Notes under the pieces: model-generated | Database searches by the model: none | Told to the model about the DNA's origin: nothing | What the model saw: only the letters and a program-made list of their open reading frames with translations | Shown: positions 18,210 to 27,416 of the stretch, piece by piece | Layout of the letters: each line of letters begins with the position of its first letter | How positions within the stretch are numbered: the stretch's first letter is position 1 | From: Paenibacillus sp. JJ-223 | Lineage (GTDB): Bacteria; Bacillota; Bacilli; Paenibacillales; Paenibacillaceae | Length of the DNA: 64,000 nucleotides | Assembly (NCBI RefSeq): GCF_927798175.1 | Contig: NZ_CAKMMP010000001.1 | Location: forward strand, 310,001-374,000 | Direction: 5' to 3' | Made by a program: the position numbers and the translations under genes

Positions 18210-19316
18210 CTACGCCGACTTCCTTGACCGAAGTTTCCGGATTCCGTGCAGGCCCAGCAGCAGCAAGGGAAGGAGAACCCCTATGACAAGGGTAAAAGGG
18301 ATCCACACTTTGGCGTCCCAAGACTGCCTATAAGCCACATTAGGATAGATAAAGACCGCCATGGTAACCATGATCCACCCGGTGGGCAGCATGAGAGCTT
18401 GACTATTTTTAATCCCGAAGATTTGGGAAAGGCCTGCGACGATCATATACAGGTAGAGGGAAATCCGGAAAAACAGCGAGATAAACCACATAATGGCCAT
18501 GACCGCCTCGATCCGCTGCAAAAAATTGCCGATATTGATTTTTTGGGCGAGCAAATAGCTAGGGTATATGCTTTCTGCCGTAATATTGGGGCCGAGTACC
18601 AGAATGGTTAGCGCAACAATAATGACCAGCATGATACTGCCGATCAGGGTTCCAATATACACGGCTTTATGGGCCTGCTCCGGATGGTTTGCGGAAGCCG
18701 GGTAAATCATCAGGAGTATAATATGTGGAAAAAACACCACGCTGGCAAAAGAAAGGCCGGCCGGAAACAGCGGAGCGGCCCCAAACTCCAATATGGGAAG
18801 CGCCTGTTCCAACTTTACCTCGGATAGCAGCAGCAGGGTCATGGCCGTAAACAGAAACAAAACCCAGGGAAACATCAACTCGGTGGAGCGGGTCAGGACT
18901 TCGAGGCCCAGTCGGCTCCCCAGGGCAACGATCACGCCAAAAAGAATGATGATCGCCTCGATCGGGGTCTCGGGCATCATTTGGATCGTCACAAAGGTTC
19001 CGATTTCCTGAAGAACCGTGGTGGGACCGCACAGAAAAAAAGTGACCAGAAAAACAAAGCCTACGGCTTTTCCGACCCATTTGCCCAGCAGGGCCTCACA
19101 GATTTGCGTCAGGTTCTTTTCGGGATACATTCTGGCCAGCAACATCTGTACCGAAAGCGTGATGAAGCCGAAGAGAACGCCAATCAACGCGGCGATCCAG
19201 GCATCTTGTTTGGCGATGGAGGCCATGCCCGAGGGGACGAGCAGAATGCCGCTGCCAATCGTAAACATCGCCGTCACAATCATCAGCTGGGGCAAAGATA
19301 TTTTATACTCCGGCAT
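18210..19316 (-). CDS. Spore germination permease, GerAB/GerKB family
   Basis: Membrane subunit of a nutrient germinant receptor in the spore inner membrane, 368 residues with about ten hydrophobic segments and an APC-transporter-like fold (LPQLMIVTAMFTIGSGILL). AAAGGAA precedes ATG 19316. It is the last gene of the operon, 21 bases after a small membrane-protein gene. The nutrient recognised cannot be told from the sequence. Confidence 0.92.
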   Translation of the reverse strand: MPEYKISLPQLMIVTAMFTIGSGILLVPSGMASIAKQDAWIAALIGVLFGFITLSVQMLLARMYPEKNLTQICEALLGKWVGKAVGFVFLVTFFLCGPTTVLQEIGTFVTIQMMPETPIEAIIILFGVIVALGSRLGLEVLTRSTELMFPWVLFLFTAMTLLLLSEVKLEQALPILEFGAAPLFPAGLSFASVVFFPHIILLMIYPASANHPEQAHKAVYIGTLIGSIMLVIIVALTILVLGPNITAESIYPSYLLAQKINIGNFLQRIEAVMAIMWFISLFFRISLYLYMIVAGLSQIFGIKNSQALMLPTGWIMVTMAVFIYPNVAYRQSWDAKVWIPFTLVIGVLLPLLLLGLHGIRKLRSRKSA

Positions 19317-19337
19317 AGGTATGTTCCTTTCATTGAA

Positions 19338-19574
19338 TTAGATCAGATCCAAGGCCGTAAGAAAGCGGCTGAGTGGTCTGAGTGCCATCGTAATGTAAGC
19401 CAAAGGTGTCGGAAGGTCGGTGAACAGGGTCTGAGCTACCGAAATTCCGACGCCGATGAGGAGCAGAACGGAAAAACCCCAAGCGGTCCTCCTTTCCTTC
19501 TCCCGGATCAGCCGGGGAAGCTCAATCCAGGAGATCAAGGCAGCAACGACCAGAATCATTAATATTTTGATCAA
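19338..19574 (-). CDS. Small membrane protein inside the germination operon
   Basis: 78 residues with two hydrophobic segments (about 1-18 and 33-53) separated by a charged stretch (RLIREKERR). It lies between the GerC-type and GerB-type genes with gaps of 10 and 21 bases, so it is co-transcribed with them. It may be an accessory subunit of this receptor (compare the small GerD- or GerX-like proteins), but I see no family signature. Confidence 0.75.
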   Translation of the reverse strand: MIKILMILVVAALISWIELPRLIREKERRTAWGFSVLLLIGVGISVAQTLFTDLPTPLAYITMALRPLSRFLTALDLI

Positions 19575-19584
19575 TCGTCTCGCC

Positions 19585-20790
19585 TCATTCCTCGATGTTA
19601 TTGATGAACGTATTGTTGGTTATTCCCGTTCTGCGGATATGGTAATCCACCTTGACCCTGACGGGCAGGTTCGGAAAGTAACGTTCATTCCAATCCTGTT
19701 TGACCCGTTTCCAGAAACCGGGATTCGAACGGCGGATGGCTTCGCCGAAACCGAAGACATCGACTTTATACTCTTCCTGTACTTTTGCAACGACCGATTT
19801 CATCAACTGCTCCGCCTTATTTTCCATTTTGGTTTCCAATTCTTCGATGGATTTTGTCTGCGTCAGATCCAGTCCTTTGCACTCTACGGCGCCCACATTC
19901 CCCTCGACGTACGCCTTGATCTCAATTTCCGGGTTGGAGTCGATGACCTTTCCTGTAACTTTCGTATCGCTTCGGACGGTTTCCAGGGTTACTTTTCCTT
20001 TATCGCCGCAGGAGACAAAAGCGACGGAGCTTTTTACTCCGCCTGTGACATAGCGGTACCCTCTGCTCTCTCTCTCGTTTAGCCAACCAACCAGCTTGTC
20101 TGTTTTAAAAACGGCGAGTCCGACAAATCGGAGATTTCCGGGGGTCTTGATCGTATTCACGTTCTCCGGGGTTTCCCCGATTTCACGGTCTCCGATGATT
20201 TCCAAACCGGTTAATATGGGATTCTTTCCTTCACTGCTCAGATCGTTAATCAACTCATCCAGCGTCACTGTGATGCTGGGTGACCATACCCGCTCTGAAG
20301 CTTGCAGCGAACTGAACAATTTGTTGGCCGGTATGGACTCCAGGGGCGTCATGATTTTCAGGGCCTCCTCGGCGGTGGCGCCTTTGGTGGCCACGAGATA
20401 GAAATCGGTTCGAAACTCATGATCCCTCAGCAAAAAATCGAGAATCTTGGCGATACCATCTTTGGCCATCGACTCGCCGATCAGGAACATGCGCAGGTGC
20501 GAAAAATAAATTTTTCGCGGACTCACTTGACTCATCCTCCGGGCCGCTTCAAAAATCGTGTCGCCTTCGGCCGTATATAAGGTGGCCGGTGCCTGGGAGC
20601 CGCCCGCTTTTTTGGAAGCGACCTGACCGGGCACGACGACCTGGACGGACAAGCGGTAACGGTCCTCCACACGGTCAATCCCGGCGGCCACCGCGATCCC
20701 GAGTTCATTCAGTTCTCTGCGGTTCCAACAGCCGCTCAACAACAGGGCGATCAGCATGTAGAGCAGAAGCAACCCCCCGATTCGTTTCAT
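19585..20790 (-). CDS. Spore germination lipoprotein, GerAC/Ger(x)C family
   Basis: Lipoprotein subunit of the germinant receptor, 401 residues. Signal peptide with lipobox LLSGC at about residues 17-21, then the family-typical WNRRELNELGIAVAAGID and a three-domain GerC body (SPRKIYFSHLRMFLIGESMA). It starts 30 bases after the GerA-type gene. Gene order A, C, small protein, B. Confidence 0.94.
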   Translation of the reverse strand: MKRIGGLLLLYMLIALLLSGCWNRRELNELGIAVAAGIDRVEDRYRLSVQVVVPGQVASKKAGGSQAPATLYTAEGDTIFEAARRMSQVSPRKIYFSHLRMFLIGESMAKDGIAKILDFLLRDHEFRTDFYLVATKGATAEEALKIMTPLESIPANKLFSSLQASERVWSPSITVTLDELINDLSSEGKNPILTGLEIIGDREIGETPENVNTIKTPGNLRFVGLAVFKTDKLVGWLNERESRGYRYVTGGVKSSVAFVSCGDKGKVTLETVRSDTKVTGKVIDSNPEIEIKAYVEGNVGAVECKGLDLTQTKSIEELETKMENKAEQLMKSVVAKVQEEYKVDVFGFGEAIRRSNPGFWKRVKQDWNERYFPNLPVRVKVDYHIRRTGITNNTFINNIEE

Positions 20791-20820
20791 GTCGCATTCA
20801 CCCGCTTTCCCGTGATGGCT

Positions 20821-22422
20821 TCAATTTTCATTTCGCGATTTCTTCGGAGGATTGCCCGGCCTGCGCGTCTGGTTGCGCCCGGTAGTCATCCTTGGACGTT
20901 TATTGAGCATCCAATGCGGGAAACGCAGGATGGCATCCTTTTGGGATTCCGGTATTAACGGAGCAAGAGACGTTATATAGGGAACTCCAAAGGAACGAAG
21001 GCTGCATAAATGGAGGATCAAGGCCATGATACCGACAAAAATGCCGAACAGGCCGAAGGACCCGGCGAGCGCCATCAACGGGAAGCGCAGCATGCGGAAG
21101 GCGATCGACATATTGAAAGACGGAAGTACAAAGCTGGATATGGCCGTAATCGCCACGACGATGACCATGGTCGCGGATATAATCCCCGCCTCTACGGCTG
21201 CTTGGCCGATGACCAGGGTGCCGACGATCGAAATCGCGGAGCCGATATTTTTAGGCAGGCGAACCCCGGCTTCCCGCAGAATCTCAAAGGTCAGCTCCAT
21301 CAATAAGGCTTCAACGAAAGCCGGAAACGGGATTTGCTCCCGCTGCGCGGCCAACCCGAACAAAAGCTGGGTCGGAAGCATTTCCTGGTGGAAAGTCGTG
21401 ATCGCGATATAAAGGGAGGGCCCCAGCAGCGATATAAAGATACTCAGATAGCGCAGAATGCGTAAAAAGCTGCTGATGTCCCACCGCTGGTAGTAGTCCT
21501 CGGAAGCTTGCAGGAAAGACACCAGCAGGGCCGGAACGATCAGAACGAACGGGGTTCCGTCCACCAGAATGGCAACCTTTCCCTCCAGCAGTTCAGCCGC
21601 AATAACATCGGGGCGTTCGGAGTTGTAGATGGTAGGGAACGGCGTAAACGTGGTGTCCTGGATAAATTCTTCGATATATCCGCTTTCCAGAATGCTGTCC
21701 ACATCGATCCGTCTCAGGCGATCGCGAACTTCCTGGACGATCTCCGGATTGGCAATTCCATTGATGTACATCATGCCGACATCGGTTTGCGTCACCCTTC
21801 CGATCTGCATCGATTCCAGCCATAGATTAGGGTCCTTGATTTTTCTGCGAATCATCGATGTATTGGTACGCAGGGACTCGGAAAAAGCTTCCCGGGGACC
21901 GCGGACGACATTCTCCGCCGAGGTTTCTGTCACACCACGGTCCTTCCATCCCTTTGTACCAGCAATAAGGCCTTCCGCGGAGCCATTCATCAAAACGACG
22001 GTATCCCCGGACAACAAGGCGTGGAACAGAGTTCTATAGTCGTTTACCATCTTGATTTCCTGATTGTACAGTGAGATTTCTTTCAAAAGGCGGTTACCGT
22101 CGTTAACGATAGAGCATTCCGGATCCTGTTGCCCGTCGGCTTTGGCCACGTGAGCGACGGTTTTCATGACCGACTCGTAGATGATGTTCTGATCGGCCAG
22201 TCCGTCGGTATAAAGAAGCGCTATGCTGGCTTCACCCGACTCACCAAACGGAATTTCCCGGATACCGATATCGGTGCTGTTTCCGAGCGTCTGCCGGATC
22301 TTTTGCAAACTGGCCTGCAGATCGGAAAGCAGCATGTCCTCCGATGGAGGGGGCGAATGACTCGAACTTTTCCCGTTACTGTCGAAGTTCCCGGTCTTGC
22401 TGTTTTTTCTGCGAATCCGCAT
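20821..22422 (-). CDS. Spore germination protein, GerAA/GerKA family
   Basis: First and largest subunit of the germinant receptor, 533 residues: a hydrophilic N-terminal domain (to about 280), then membrane segments and a basic, proline-rich tail (KRPRMTTGRNQTRRPG). The longest frame opens at 22587, but the extra 55 residues are unlike the family; GAGAGGAAG nine bases before ATG 22422 marks the start. Forespore (sigma-G) expression would be expected; I could not identify a convincing sigma-G promoter upstream. Confidence 0.94.
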   Translation of the reverse strand: MRIRRKNSKTGNFDSNGKSSSHSPPPSEDMLLSDLQASLQKIRQTLGNSTDIGIREIPFGESGEASIALLYTDGLADQNIIYESVMKTVAHVAKADGQQDPECSIVNDGNRLLKEISLYNQEIKMVNDYRTLFHALLSGDTVVLMNGSAEGLIAGTKGWKDRGVTETSAENVVRGPREAFSESLRTNTSMIRRKIKDPNLWLESMQIGRVTQTDVGMMYINGIANPEIVQEVRDRLRRIDVDSILESGYIEEFIQDTTFTPFPTIYNSERPDVIAAELLEGKVAILVDGTPFVLIVPALLVSFLQASEDYYQRWDISSFLRILRYLSIFISLLGPSLYIAITTFHQEMLPTQLLFGLAAQREQIPFPAFVEALLMELTFEILREAGVRLPKNIGSAISIVGTLVIGQAAVEAGIISATMVIVVAITAISSFVLPSFNMSIAFRMLRFPLMALAGSFGLFGIFVGIMALILHLCSLRSFGVPYITSLAPLIPESQKDAILRFPHWMLNKRPRMTTGRNQTRRPGNPPKKSRNEN

Positions 22423-22613
22423 GGGGGTCTTCTTCCTCTCGATATTGCTAGCCCCATTATTTCCGAAGCATCCGGCGCTTAAACTCGGCAGAGAATCATA
22501 ATAACAAGCCATCGGGGGAGGACGCTGCAATAAGTATTTTTGTGACGAGCAGTCCGGTGTTACATTGAAATCGACACCGAAGTCCATAAAAAATCAAGCG
22601 GGAGGGATTGGTT

Positions 22614-22732
22614 ATGCAATATCGCAGAATGGAAAAACGGGGTTTGACGTATTGGTGATCGGCATCGGGACCTGGTAGTTTGGAGGCGAGTGGGGTCGGC
22701 AGTTTACGCATTTACTTCAGCAATTGTTTTAA
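22614..22732 (+). pseudogene. Aldo/keto reductase, 5' fragment
   Basis: GGGAGG and ATG 22614 begin MQYRRMEKRGLT; after a frameshift near 22649 the sequence continues VIGIGTW-stop-FGGEWGRQFT. The combined reading matches the N-terminus of aldo/keto reductases (YRRLGKTGL, then VIGIGTWQFGGEWG), with CAG changed to TAG at 22676. Only about 38 codons remain before a stop and terminator. Confidence 0.75.
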
Positions 22733-22754
22733 AAAAATCAGAATAAAGGCAACA

Positions 22755-22786
22755 AAACAGTCGATCACGTTGATCGGCTGTTTTTT
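22755..22786 (+). terminator. Intrinsic terminator
   Basis: AAACAGTCGATCA pairs with TGATCGGCTGTTT around a CGT loop (one T-G pair), followed by a T-run. It probably belonged to the decayed aldo/keto reductase gene and may now end the downstream minus-strand kinase message. Confidence 0.75.
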
Positions 22787-22859
22787 GCTAAACTTTATGT
22801 TGAAAACAAATCAGGTTGGTGGCCAGGACAAAACAAGCCCAAAGGGCAGATCGTAGCCT

Positions 22860-23936
22860 TCACGGAAGAATCACCTCAAATGTTGTGCCGGTGTCAAAGG
22901 ATTTTGCAACTCTAATTGTTCCGTTGTGCAAGGCAACGATTTTGTGAGCAATGCTCAAACCTAACCCATATCCAGGAGAGGCGTGTGAGGCATCTCCCTG
23001 ATAAAATTTGTCGAAAATGTATTTTTGCTTACTCAAGTCGATCCCCGGGCCATTGTCATGAATAGAGATGCGGGTCTGTTGATCTCTTGATTCGATATCG
23101 ATTTTGATCTCTGAATCCGAGGGAGAGAACTTGATTGCATTGTCCAGAAGATTGATCCAAACCTGGCTGAGCATATCTTCATTTGCTACAACCATGACTT
23201 CGGCCGAATCGAAGTGGAAACGAATGTTTTTTGCGGACCATTTCGAAACCAACAATACGACAGCATTTCTTATTTGTTCGGTTACGTTAAACAACGTCTT
23301 TTCCGTGATAATGGTTTGGCTTTCAATTTTGGTCAACTGAAGGACATTCGTGGCCAGTTCGGCAAGACGCTCCGATTCATGAATAATGATATCCAAATAT
23401 TCATTGCGTTCTGCTTCCGACAAATTGTCTTTTTTCAATACCTTCGCATATCCCCTTAAAGAAACAATCGGCGTTTTGAATTCATGTGAAAAGTTATTAA
23501 TGAAATCGGAACGCAGCATTTCAAGGCTCCCCAGTTCTTCTGCCATGTGGTTGAAACTTTGGTTCAATTTTTTCAGCTCTTTCGCCCCCTTGAGATGGAT
23601 CCTGACGGCAAAATTTCCTTTGGCAAGCTCTTGGGAAGCATCAATGACTTCGCGGATGGGGGAGAGGGGGATCCGGCTAAAAATAAGCGACGCCAAAACA
23701 CTGACCAGAACACTTACGGTTCCGAAATAAGCAATAAGCCATACCCCGCCTCCGGAATTCGGCTCGTCTGCTGGAGGCAGCGTGTAAAGCCCGATGTATG
23801 CTAGAAACACGATAATGATAAACGAAAGAAAAATGGATATGAGCAAAATAAACAACACAATGAACGTAAACATGAAAGTCAAACCAAAGCCGCGCAAGTA
23901 ACCCTTTTCGGTAAAGTTGATTTTCTTTTTAATCAC
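22860..23936 (-). CDS. Sensor histidine kinase (HAMP, HisKA, HATPase)
   Basis: Membrane kinase partner of the response regulator upstream, about 358 residues. Two membrane segments (about 15-45 and 60-85), HAMP linker, HisKA box with phospho-acceptor His (NNFSHEFKTPIVSL), N box (LLDNAIKFS) and G boxes (DNGPGID, GYGLGLSIA). The long frame starts at a TTG without a ribosome-binding site; GTG 23936 has AAGGCGG upstream and overlaps the regulator stop by 8 bases, which suggests translational coupling. Confidence 0.92.
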   Translation of the reverse strand: MIKKKINFTEKGYLRGFGLTFMFTFIVLFILLISIFLSFIIIVFLAYIGLYTLPPADEPNSGGGVWLIAYFGTVSVLVSVLASLIFSRIPLSPIREVIDASQELAKGNFAVRIHLKGAKELKKLNQSFNHMAEELGSLEMLRSDFINNFSHEFKTPIVSLRGYAKVLKKDNLSEAERNEYLDIIIHESERLAELATNVLQLTKIESQTIITEKTLFNVTEQIRNAVVLLVSKWSAKNIRFHFDSAEVMVVANEDMLSQVWINLLDNAIKFSPSDSEIKIDIESRDQQTRISIHDNGPGIDLSKQKYIFDKFYQGDASHASPGYGLGLSIAHKIVALHNGTIRVAKSFDTGTTFEVILP

Positions 23937-24606
23937 TGTGTTTAACCGCCTTATAACCAATGCCTCGAATCGCAATGATTTCGAATTCCGGATAATCGCT
24001 GAATCGCTTTCTTAGCCGGTTGATGTGAACATTGAGCGTAACATCGTTCGTCTCGGATTCCATGCCCCAAATTTCGTCCATCAACTGAATCCGGGTAAAA
24101 ATTTTGTCGGGGTAAGATAGCAGCTTATATAACAAATAGAACTCTTTCTGCGGCAGCGTCTGCACGTCGTTCTCCCTCGTCACCGTTAATGAATCATATT
24201 GAAGCGTAATCTTCCCGATATGAAGCTTTCGCTCGTTAAGGATTTTGGCCCTTCGCAGCAAAGCCTTGATTCGAAGAAGCATCTCGTCTTCGTCCACAGG
24301 TTTGACCATATAATCGTCTGTTCCTGCCATAAAGCCTTTACGTTTGTCTGCAGGCAGATGTTTTGCACTGACCATAAGTATAGGGATATCATTCCTGCTC
24401 TCCCGGATCATTTGAGTCAGTTCGAATCCGTCCAGGTGTGGCATCATGATATCGAGCACAATCAGGTCAATATGCTGCTTGTCCAATATTTCTAGTGCCA
24501 CCATGCCGTTCTCCGCCAAATATACCTCATATCCGGCAGAGCCAATAATGGTTTTCATTAATTTGGCCGTATTTTTATCGTCTTCTGCAACGAGGATTTG
24601 GAACAT
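23929..24606 (-). CDS. OmpR/PhoB-family response regulator
   Basis: 225 residues: receiver domain (1-115; acidic pocket EDD, phospho-Asp in VLDIMMPHLDG, Lys in MVKPVDEDE) and winged-helix DNA-binding domain (about 130-222; GMESETNDVTLNVHINRLRKRF). GAAAGGA ten bases upstream selects ATG 24606 over longer starts. It is divergent from a small membrane-peptide/hydrolase operon whose promoter carries 10-11 bp direct repeats, its likely target. Confidence 0.94.
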   Translation of the reverse strand: MFQILVAEDDKNTAKLMKTIIGSAGYEVYLAENGMVALEILDKQHIDLIVLDIMMPHLDGFELTQMIRESRNDIPILMVSAKHLPADKRKGFMAGTDDYMVKPVDEDEMLLRIKALLRRAKILNERKLHIGKITLQYDSLTVTRENDVQTLPQKEFYLLYKLLSYPDKIFTRIQLMDEIWGMESETNDVTLNVHINRLRKRFSDYPEFEIIAIRGIGYKAVKHSD

Positions 24607-24696
24607 CACTCTCATTCCTTTCCGTTGGATGTGTATGCGTAACTTAGAACTGCATTCTATCATAAAGCACTGTTTCAAGTGAACAAAGTTCAATTC

Positions 24697-24768
24697 GTTT
24701 ATAGTGGTTTATTTTCAGTTTATTTTTTCATGGTAATGTTTGCTCCAGCGCAAACAATTCATTAATAT
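24697..24768 (+). promoter_or_regulatory. Promoter with GTTTAT direct repeats upstream of the hydrolase operon
   Basis: GTTTAT occurs at 24697, 24707 and 24718 (steps of 10 and 11 bases), with a weaker GTTTGC at 24738. A TTGCTC (24740-24745), 17-base spacer and TAATAT (24763-24768) form a promoter just downstream. Helical-phase direct repeats next to a -35 are typical of OmpR-family activation. Confidence 0.55.
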
Positions 24769-24794
24769 CTCGAGAATGAAGAAAAGGAGAAACG

Positions 24795-24911
24795 ATGATA
24801 ACCAAAAAACGTCTTGTCATTCTTGCCATAATTGCGGTTGCCGCATTTGTGTTAGGCAGATTAGCAGTCCGTCTGATGTTGGATCTGTTATTGGGAGGAA
24901 AATTATTCTGA
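24795..24911 (+). CDS. 38-residue membrane peptide
   Basis: Short frame MITKKRLVILAIIAVAAF... ending GGKLF, with one hydrophobic segment (about residues 7-20) and a positive N-terminus. AAAGGAG lies six bases before the ATG, and the stop overlaps the next start as TGATG, so it should be translated and coupled to the hydrolase. I know no family for it; it might act with the anchored hydrolase or the divergent sensor kinase. Confidence 0.65.
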   Translation: MITKKRLVILAIIAVAAFVLGRLAVRLMLDLLLGGKLF

Positions 24912-25876
24912 TGAAAAAAATGATGTGGATATTAACCTGCATTCTTACTTTTGTATTGGTTTTTTCCGGTTCGGCCTTCTTGAAACTAAAGTTTCCTACG
25001 TTTAGTAACCCATTACATGTAGACTGGAGTGATTCAGTCGGAACCATTTATACAGATTTAGAATATGGCAAAGAAGAATTGAACAAATATGACCTCTATG
25101 TTCCAGCAGATCATTCTAAAAAATCATATGGTCTTGTCGTTTATCTTCACGCGGGCGGATTTACAAGCGGAGATAAAAGTGACGATGCCGATATGCTTAA
25201 ATATTTTACTTCTAAAGGCTATGTAGCTGCGGGCATCAATTATAGCTTACGCACCGATGAAAATACGGTTAACCTTTATCAAATGTCTCAAGAAATTAAG
25301 CAAAGTATACCTGTCATCAAAGAAAAGGCTGCTGAACTGGGGTATAACCTTGATGAAATGGCTATATCTGGGGGATCTGCTGGTGGAGCTCTTGCTTTAC
25401 TTTATGCGTACCGTGATGCGGATTCCTCTCCAATTCCGGTAAAATTGGTCTTCGAAGGAGTTGGCCCTCCTAGCTTCGAACCATCTATATGGCTTGGTAT
25501 CGATAATACCGATAGCCCATATGAATCTGACGAAGCTGCTGAAGCAAGTGCAGCTTTTGCCTCGATCATGACAGGGGAAAGCATCACTGCAGAAATGATG
25601 AGAAATGGTGAGTACAAAAAGTACGTAGATGAAATTTCACCTTATACACATATTACCAAGAATTCCGTTCCAACATTAGCTGCCTATGGCACTTATGATA
25701 AAGTCGTACCGTTCGGTCTAACGAAAAATCTGCTTGAAGCTCTAAAGGAAAATAACGTTCCCCATGATTTCATTGAATTTAAGCGTTCGGGTCACGGCTT
25801 ACAAAATGATCCAAAAGAAGCAAAACTTTATTTTGAAAAAATCAATGAATATTTGGATAAATATATGCCGAATTAA
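24911..25876 (+). CDS. Membrane-anchored or exported alpha/beta hydrolase (HSL/BD-FAE-like esterase)
   Basis: 321 residues. An N-terminal hydrophobic segment (about 4-22) suggests export or anchoring. The hydrolase domain has an oxyanion-hole motif HAGGF, the nucleophile elbow GGSAGG, and a late Asp and His (YDKVVPFG; SGHGLQ). Start ATG 24911 overlaps the peptide stop and is served by GGGAGG. The substrate is unknown; carboxyl esters are typical for this family. Confidence 0.88.
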   Translation: MKKMMWILTCILTFVLVFSGSAFLKLKFPTFSNPLHVDWSDSVGTIYTDLEYGKEELNKYDLYVPADHSKKSYGLVVYLHAGGFTSGDKSDDADMLKYFTSKGYVAAGINYSLRTDENTVNLYQMSQEIKQSIPVIKEKAAELGYNLDEMAISGGSAGGALALLYAYRDADSSPIPVKLVFEGVGPPSFEPSIWLGIDNTDSPYESDEAAEASAAFASIMTGESITAEMMRNGEYKKYVDEISPYTHITKNSVPTLAAYGTYDKVVPFGLTKNLLEALKENNVPHDFIEFKRSGHGLQNDPKEAKLYFEKINEYLDKYMPN

Positions 25877-26015
25877 GGGATGTAATTGTCGAAACATGAT
25901 AATATCGAGTTTCCCACTCCGGATACGAACTGCAAAACGACAAAAAGCAATATCGCCTGTATCTCGAAAAGAAAATGAGCATGTGGGAAGATTAGGTGGC
26001 AATGAGGTGAAGTTT

Positions 26016-26972
26016 ATGAAAATCTTTAAAAGAATATTGCTGATTGTGGTTCTCGTTGTTATTGCGGTAATTGTGGCGGTGCTTGCATTTCTTTCATATC
26101 GCAATGGACATTATTATAAATTTGTAAAGACCGACAAGCCCATCGAAGCACAATATACAGCACTTGGTACAAATAAAGTTTCTTATGTGGAATTTGACGC
26201 AGGTAATGATACCTTCAAGAAATATGAGATTTGGTTTCCATCTGAATTGAAAGAAAGCTCGTCTGCGTATCCCCTCGTTATAATGGCAAACGGCACGGGG
26301 ATCCCTGCTTCAAAATATAAAGCTGTGTTTAAACATCTTGCTTCATGGGGATTCATTGTTGTTGGCAATGAGGACGAAAATTCAAGAACAGGAGCATCAT
26401 CGTCTGCAAGCCTTGATTTTATGCTAAGTCTGAATGAAGATCGCGAAAGTGATTTTTATAGTAAAATTGATGTGGACAACATTGGAATCGGCGGACATTC
26501 GCAGGGAGGCGTGGGGACAATAAACGCCGTAACCAATCAGGATAACGGCGGATACTACAAAGTCATGTATACAGCAAGCGCCACTTCAAGCTACTGGGGA
26601 CAGGACAGCGTATTCGGAAAGGAATGGAGCTACGACGTATCTAAGGTCAAAATCCCCTATTTCATGGTTGCTGGTACGGGATATTTTGATGCGGGAACTG
26701 CTGAAGATATAACGGCAACAGAAGGGCAAGGTATTACCCCGCTTTGGTCACTTAACCAAAATTATGCCAATATTCCCGATACGGTAACCAAAGTTATGGC
26801 AAGGCGCGTAAACACGGACCACGGCGATATGCTGAACCATGCTGACGGATATATGACTGCATGGTTTATGTATTGGCTGAAAGGCGATCAACAAGCGGGA
26901 AACGTATTTTTCGGTGACGATGCAGAGATCCTTACAAATGCGAACTGGCGGGATGTAGTGAGAAATCGCTGA
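26016..26972 (+). CDS. Membrane-anchored alpha/beta hydrolase (cutinase/chlorophyllase-like fold)
   Basis: 318 residues with a strong N-terminal transmembrane segment (about 6-30), then an alpha/beta hydrolase domain with nucleophile elbow GGHSQGG and a late His in DHGDMLNHADG. GAGGTGA five bases upstream fixes ATG 26016. The 139-base gap after the previous hydrolase includes a reading frame ending QYRLYLEKKMSMWED that may be a gene remnant. Function unknown beyond probable ester hydrolysis outside the membrane. Confidence 0.85.
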   Translation: MKIFKRILLIVVLVVIAVIVAVLAFLSYRNGHYYKFVKTDKPIEAQYTALGTNKVSYVEFDAGNDTFKKYEIWFPSELKESSSAYPLVIMANGTGIPASKYKAVFKHLASWGFIVVGNEDENSRTGASSSASLDFMLSLNEDRESDFYSKIDVDNIGIGGHSQGGVGTINAVTNQDNGGYYKVMYTASATSSYWGQDSVFGKEWSYDVSKVKIPYFMVAGTGYFDAGTAEDITATEGQGITPLWSLNQNYANIPDTVTKVMARRVNTDHGDMLNHADGYMTAWFMYWLKGDQQAGNVFFGDDAEILTNANWRDVVRNR

Positions 26973-27352
26973 ATGCCACTAAATCCATCCCACCCATCCC
27001 TTTCAGTATAAAAAAATGTTTAATAACACATCTCACTCATGACACAGGATCCATATGAACGTTCCGTTCTAAATATTTTTCGAATGCTCCTGGCGCATAT
27101 TAAGGCTCTTATCGTGAATTTCTTTACAATACCACTTGTAATGGGTTTGGAGGCGGCAAAACGGGTTGGATTTCAACGTTTGCTCTTTTCGATGCAAGGA
27201 AGACGATGAGCATGAGCAAACCTGTTTGCAGGCTTGCCCGACGTTTTCCTTTTCTTATCTAGTGACTGGACGGCGCTTTCATCATCGGTGACTTGAAATC
27301 ACCGGATTTGGTCGACGAGAATATCCCAGGCAAAGCATTACGAATTTCTCTC
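26973..27352. other. Intergenic region without a recognised gene
   Basis: About 380 bases. I see two small hairpins, GCAAAC-CT-GTTTGC near 27220 and CGGTGA/TCACCG near 27283-27301, and a short frame reading EAAKRVGFQRLLFSMQGRR that I cannot assign. No ribosome-binding site supports it as a gene. Confidence 0.4.
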
Positions 27353-27383
27353 TTGACTATGACGTTAGGTCATAGTCCATACT
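27353..27383 (+). promoter_or_regulatory. MerR-type promoter with dyad in a 19-bp spacer
   Basis: TTGACT (27353-27358) and CATACT (27378-27383) are separated by 19 bases, longer than normal. GACTATGAC (27355-27363) and GTCATAGTC (27369-27377) form a perfect palindrome around GTTAG between them. An overlong spacer with a central dyad is the hallmark of MerR-family promoters, and a MerR gene is in the same operon. Confidence 0.85.
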
Positions 27384-27416
27384 CTCTCTATGAATACATC
27401 ACTGGGAGTGAGAGAT

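Noticed and set aside
22430..22587. Longer N-terminus for the GerA-type gene
   Set aside because: The extra 55 residues are unlike the family and a good ribosome-binding site precedes ATG 22422.
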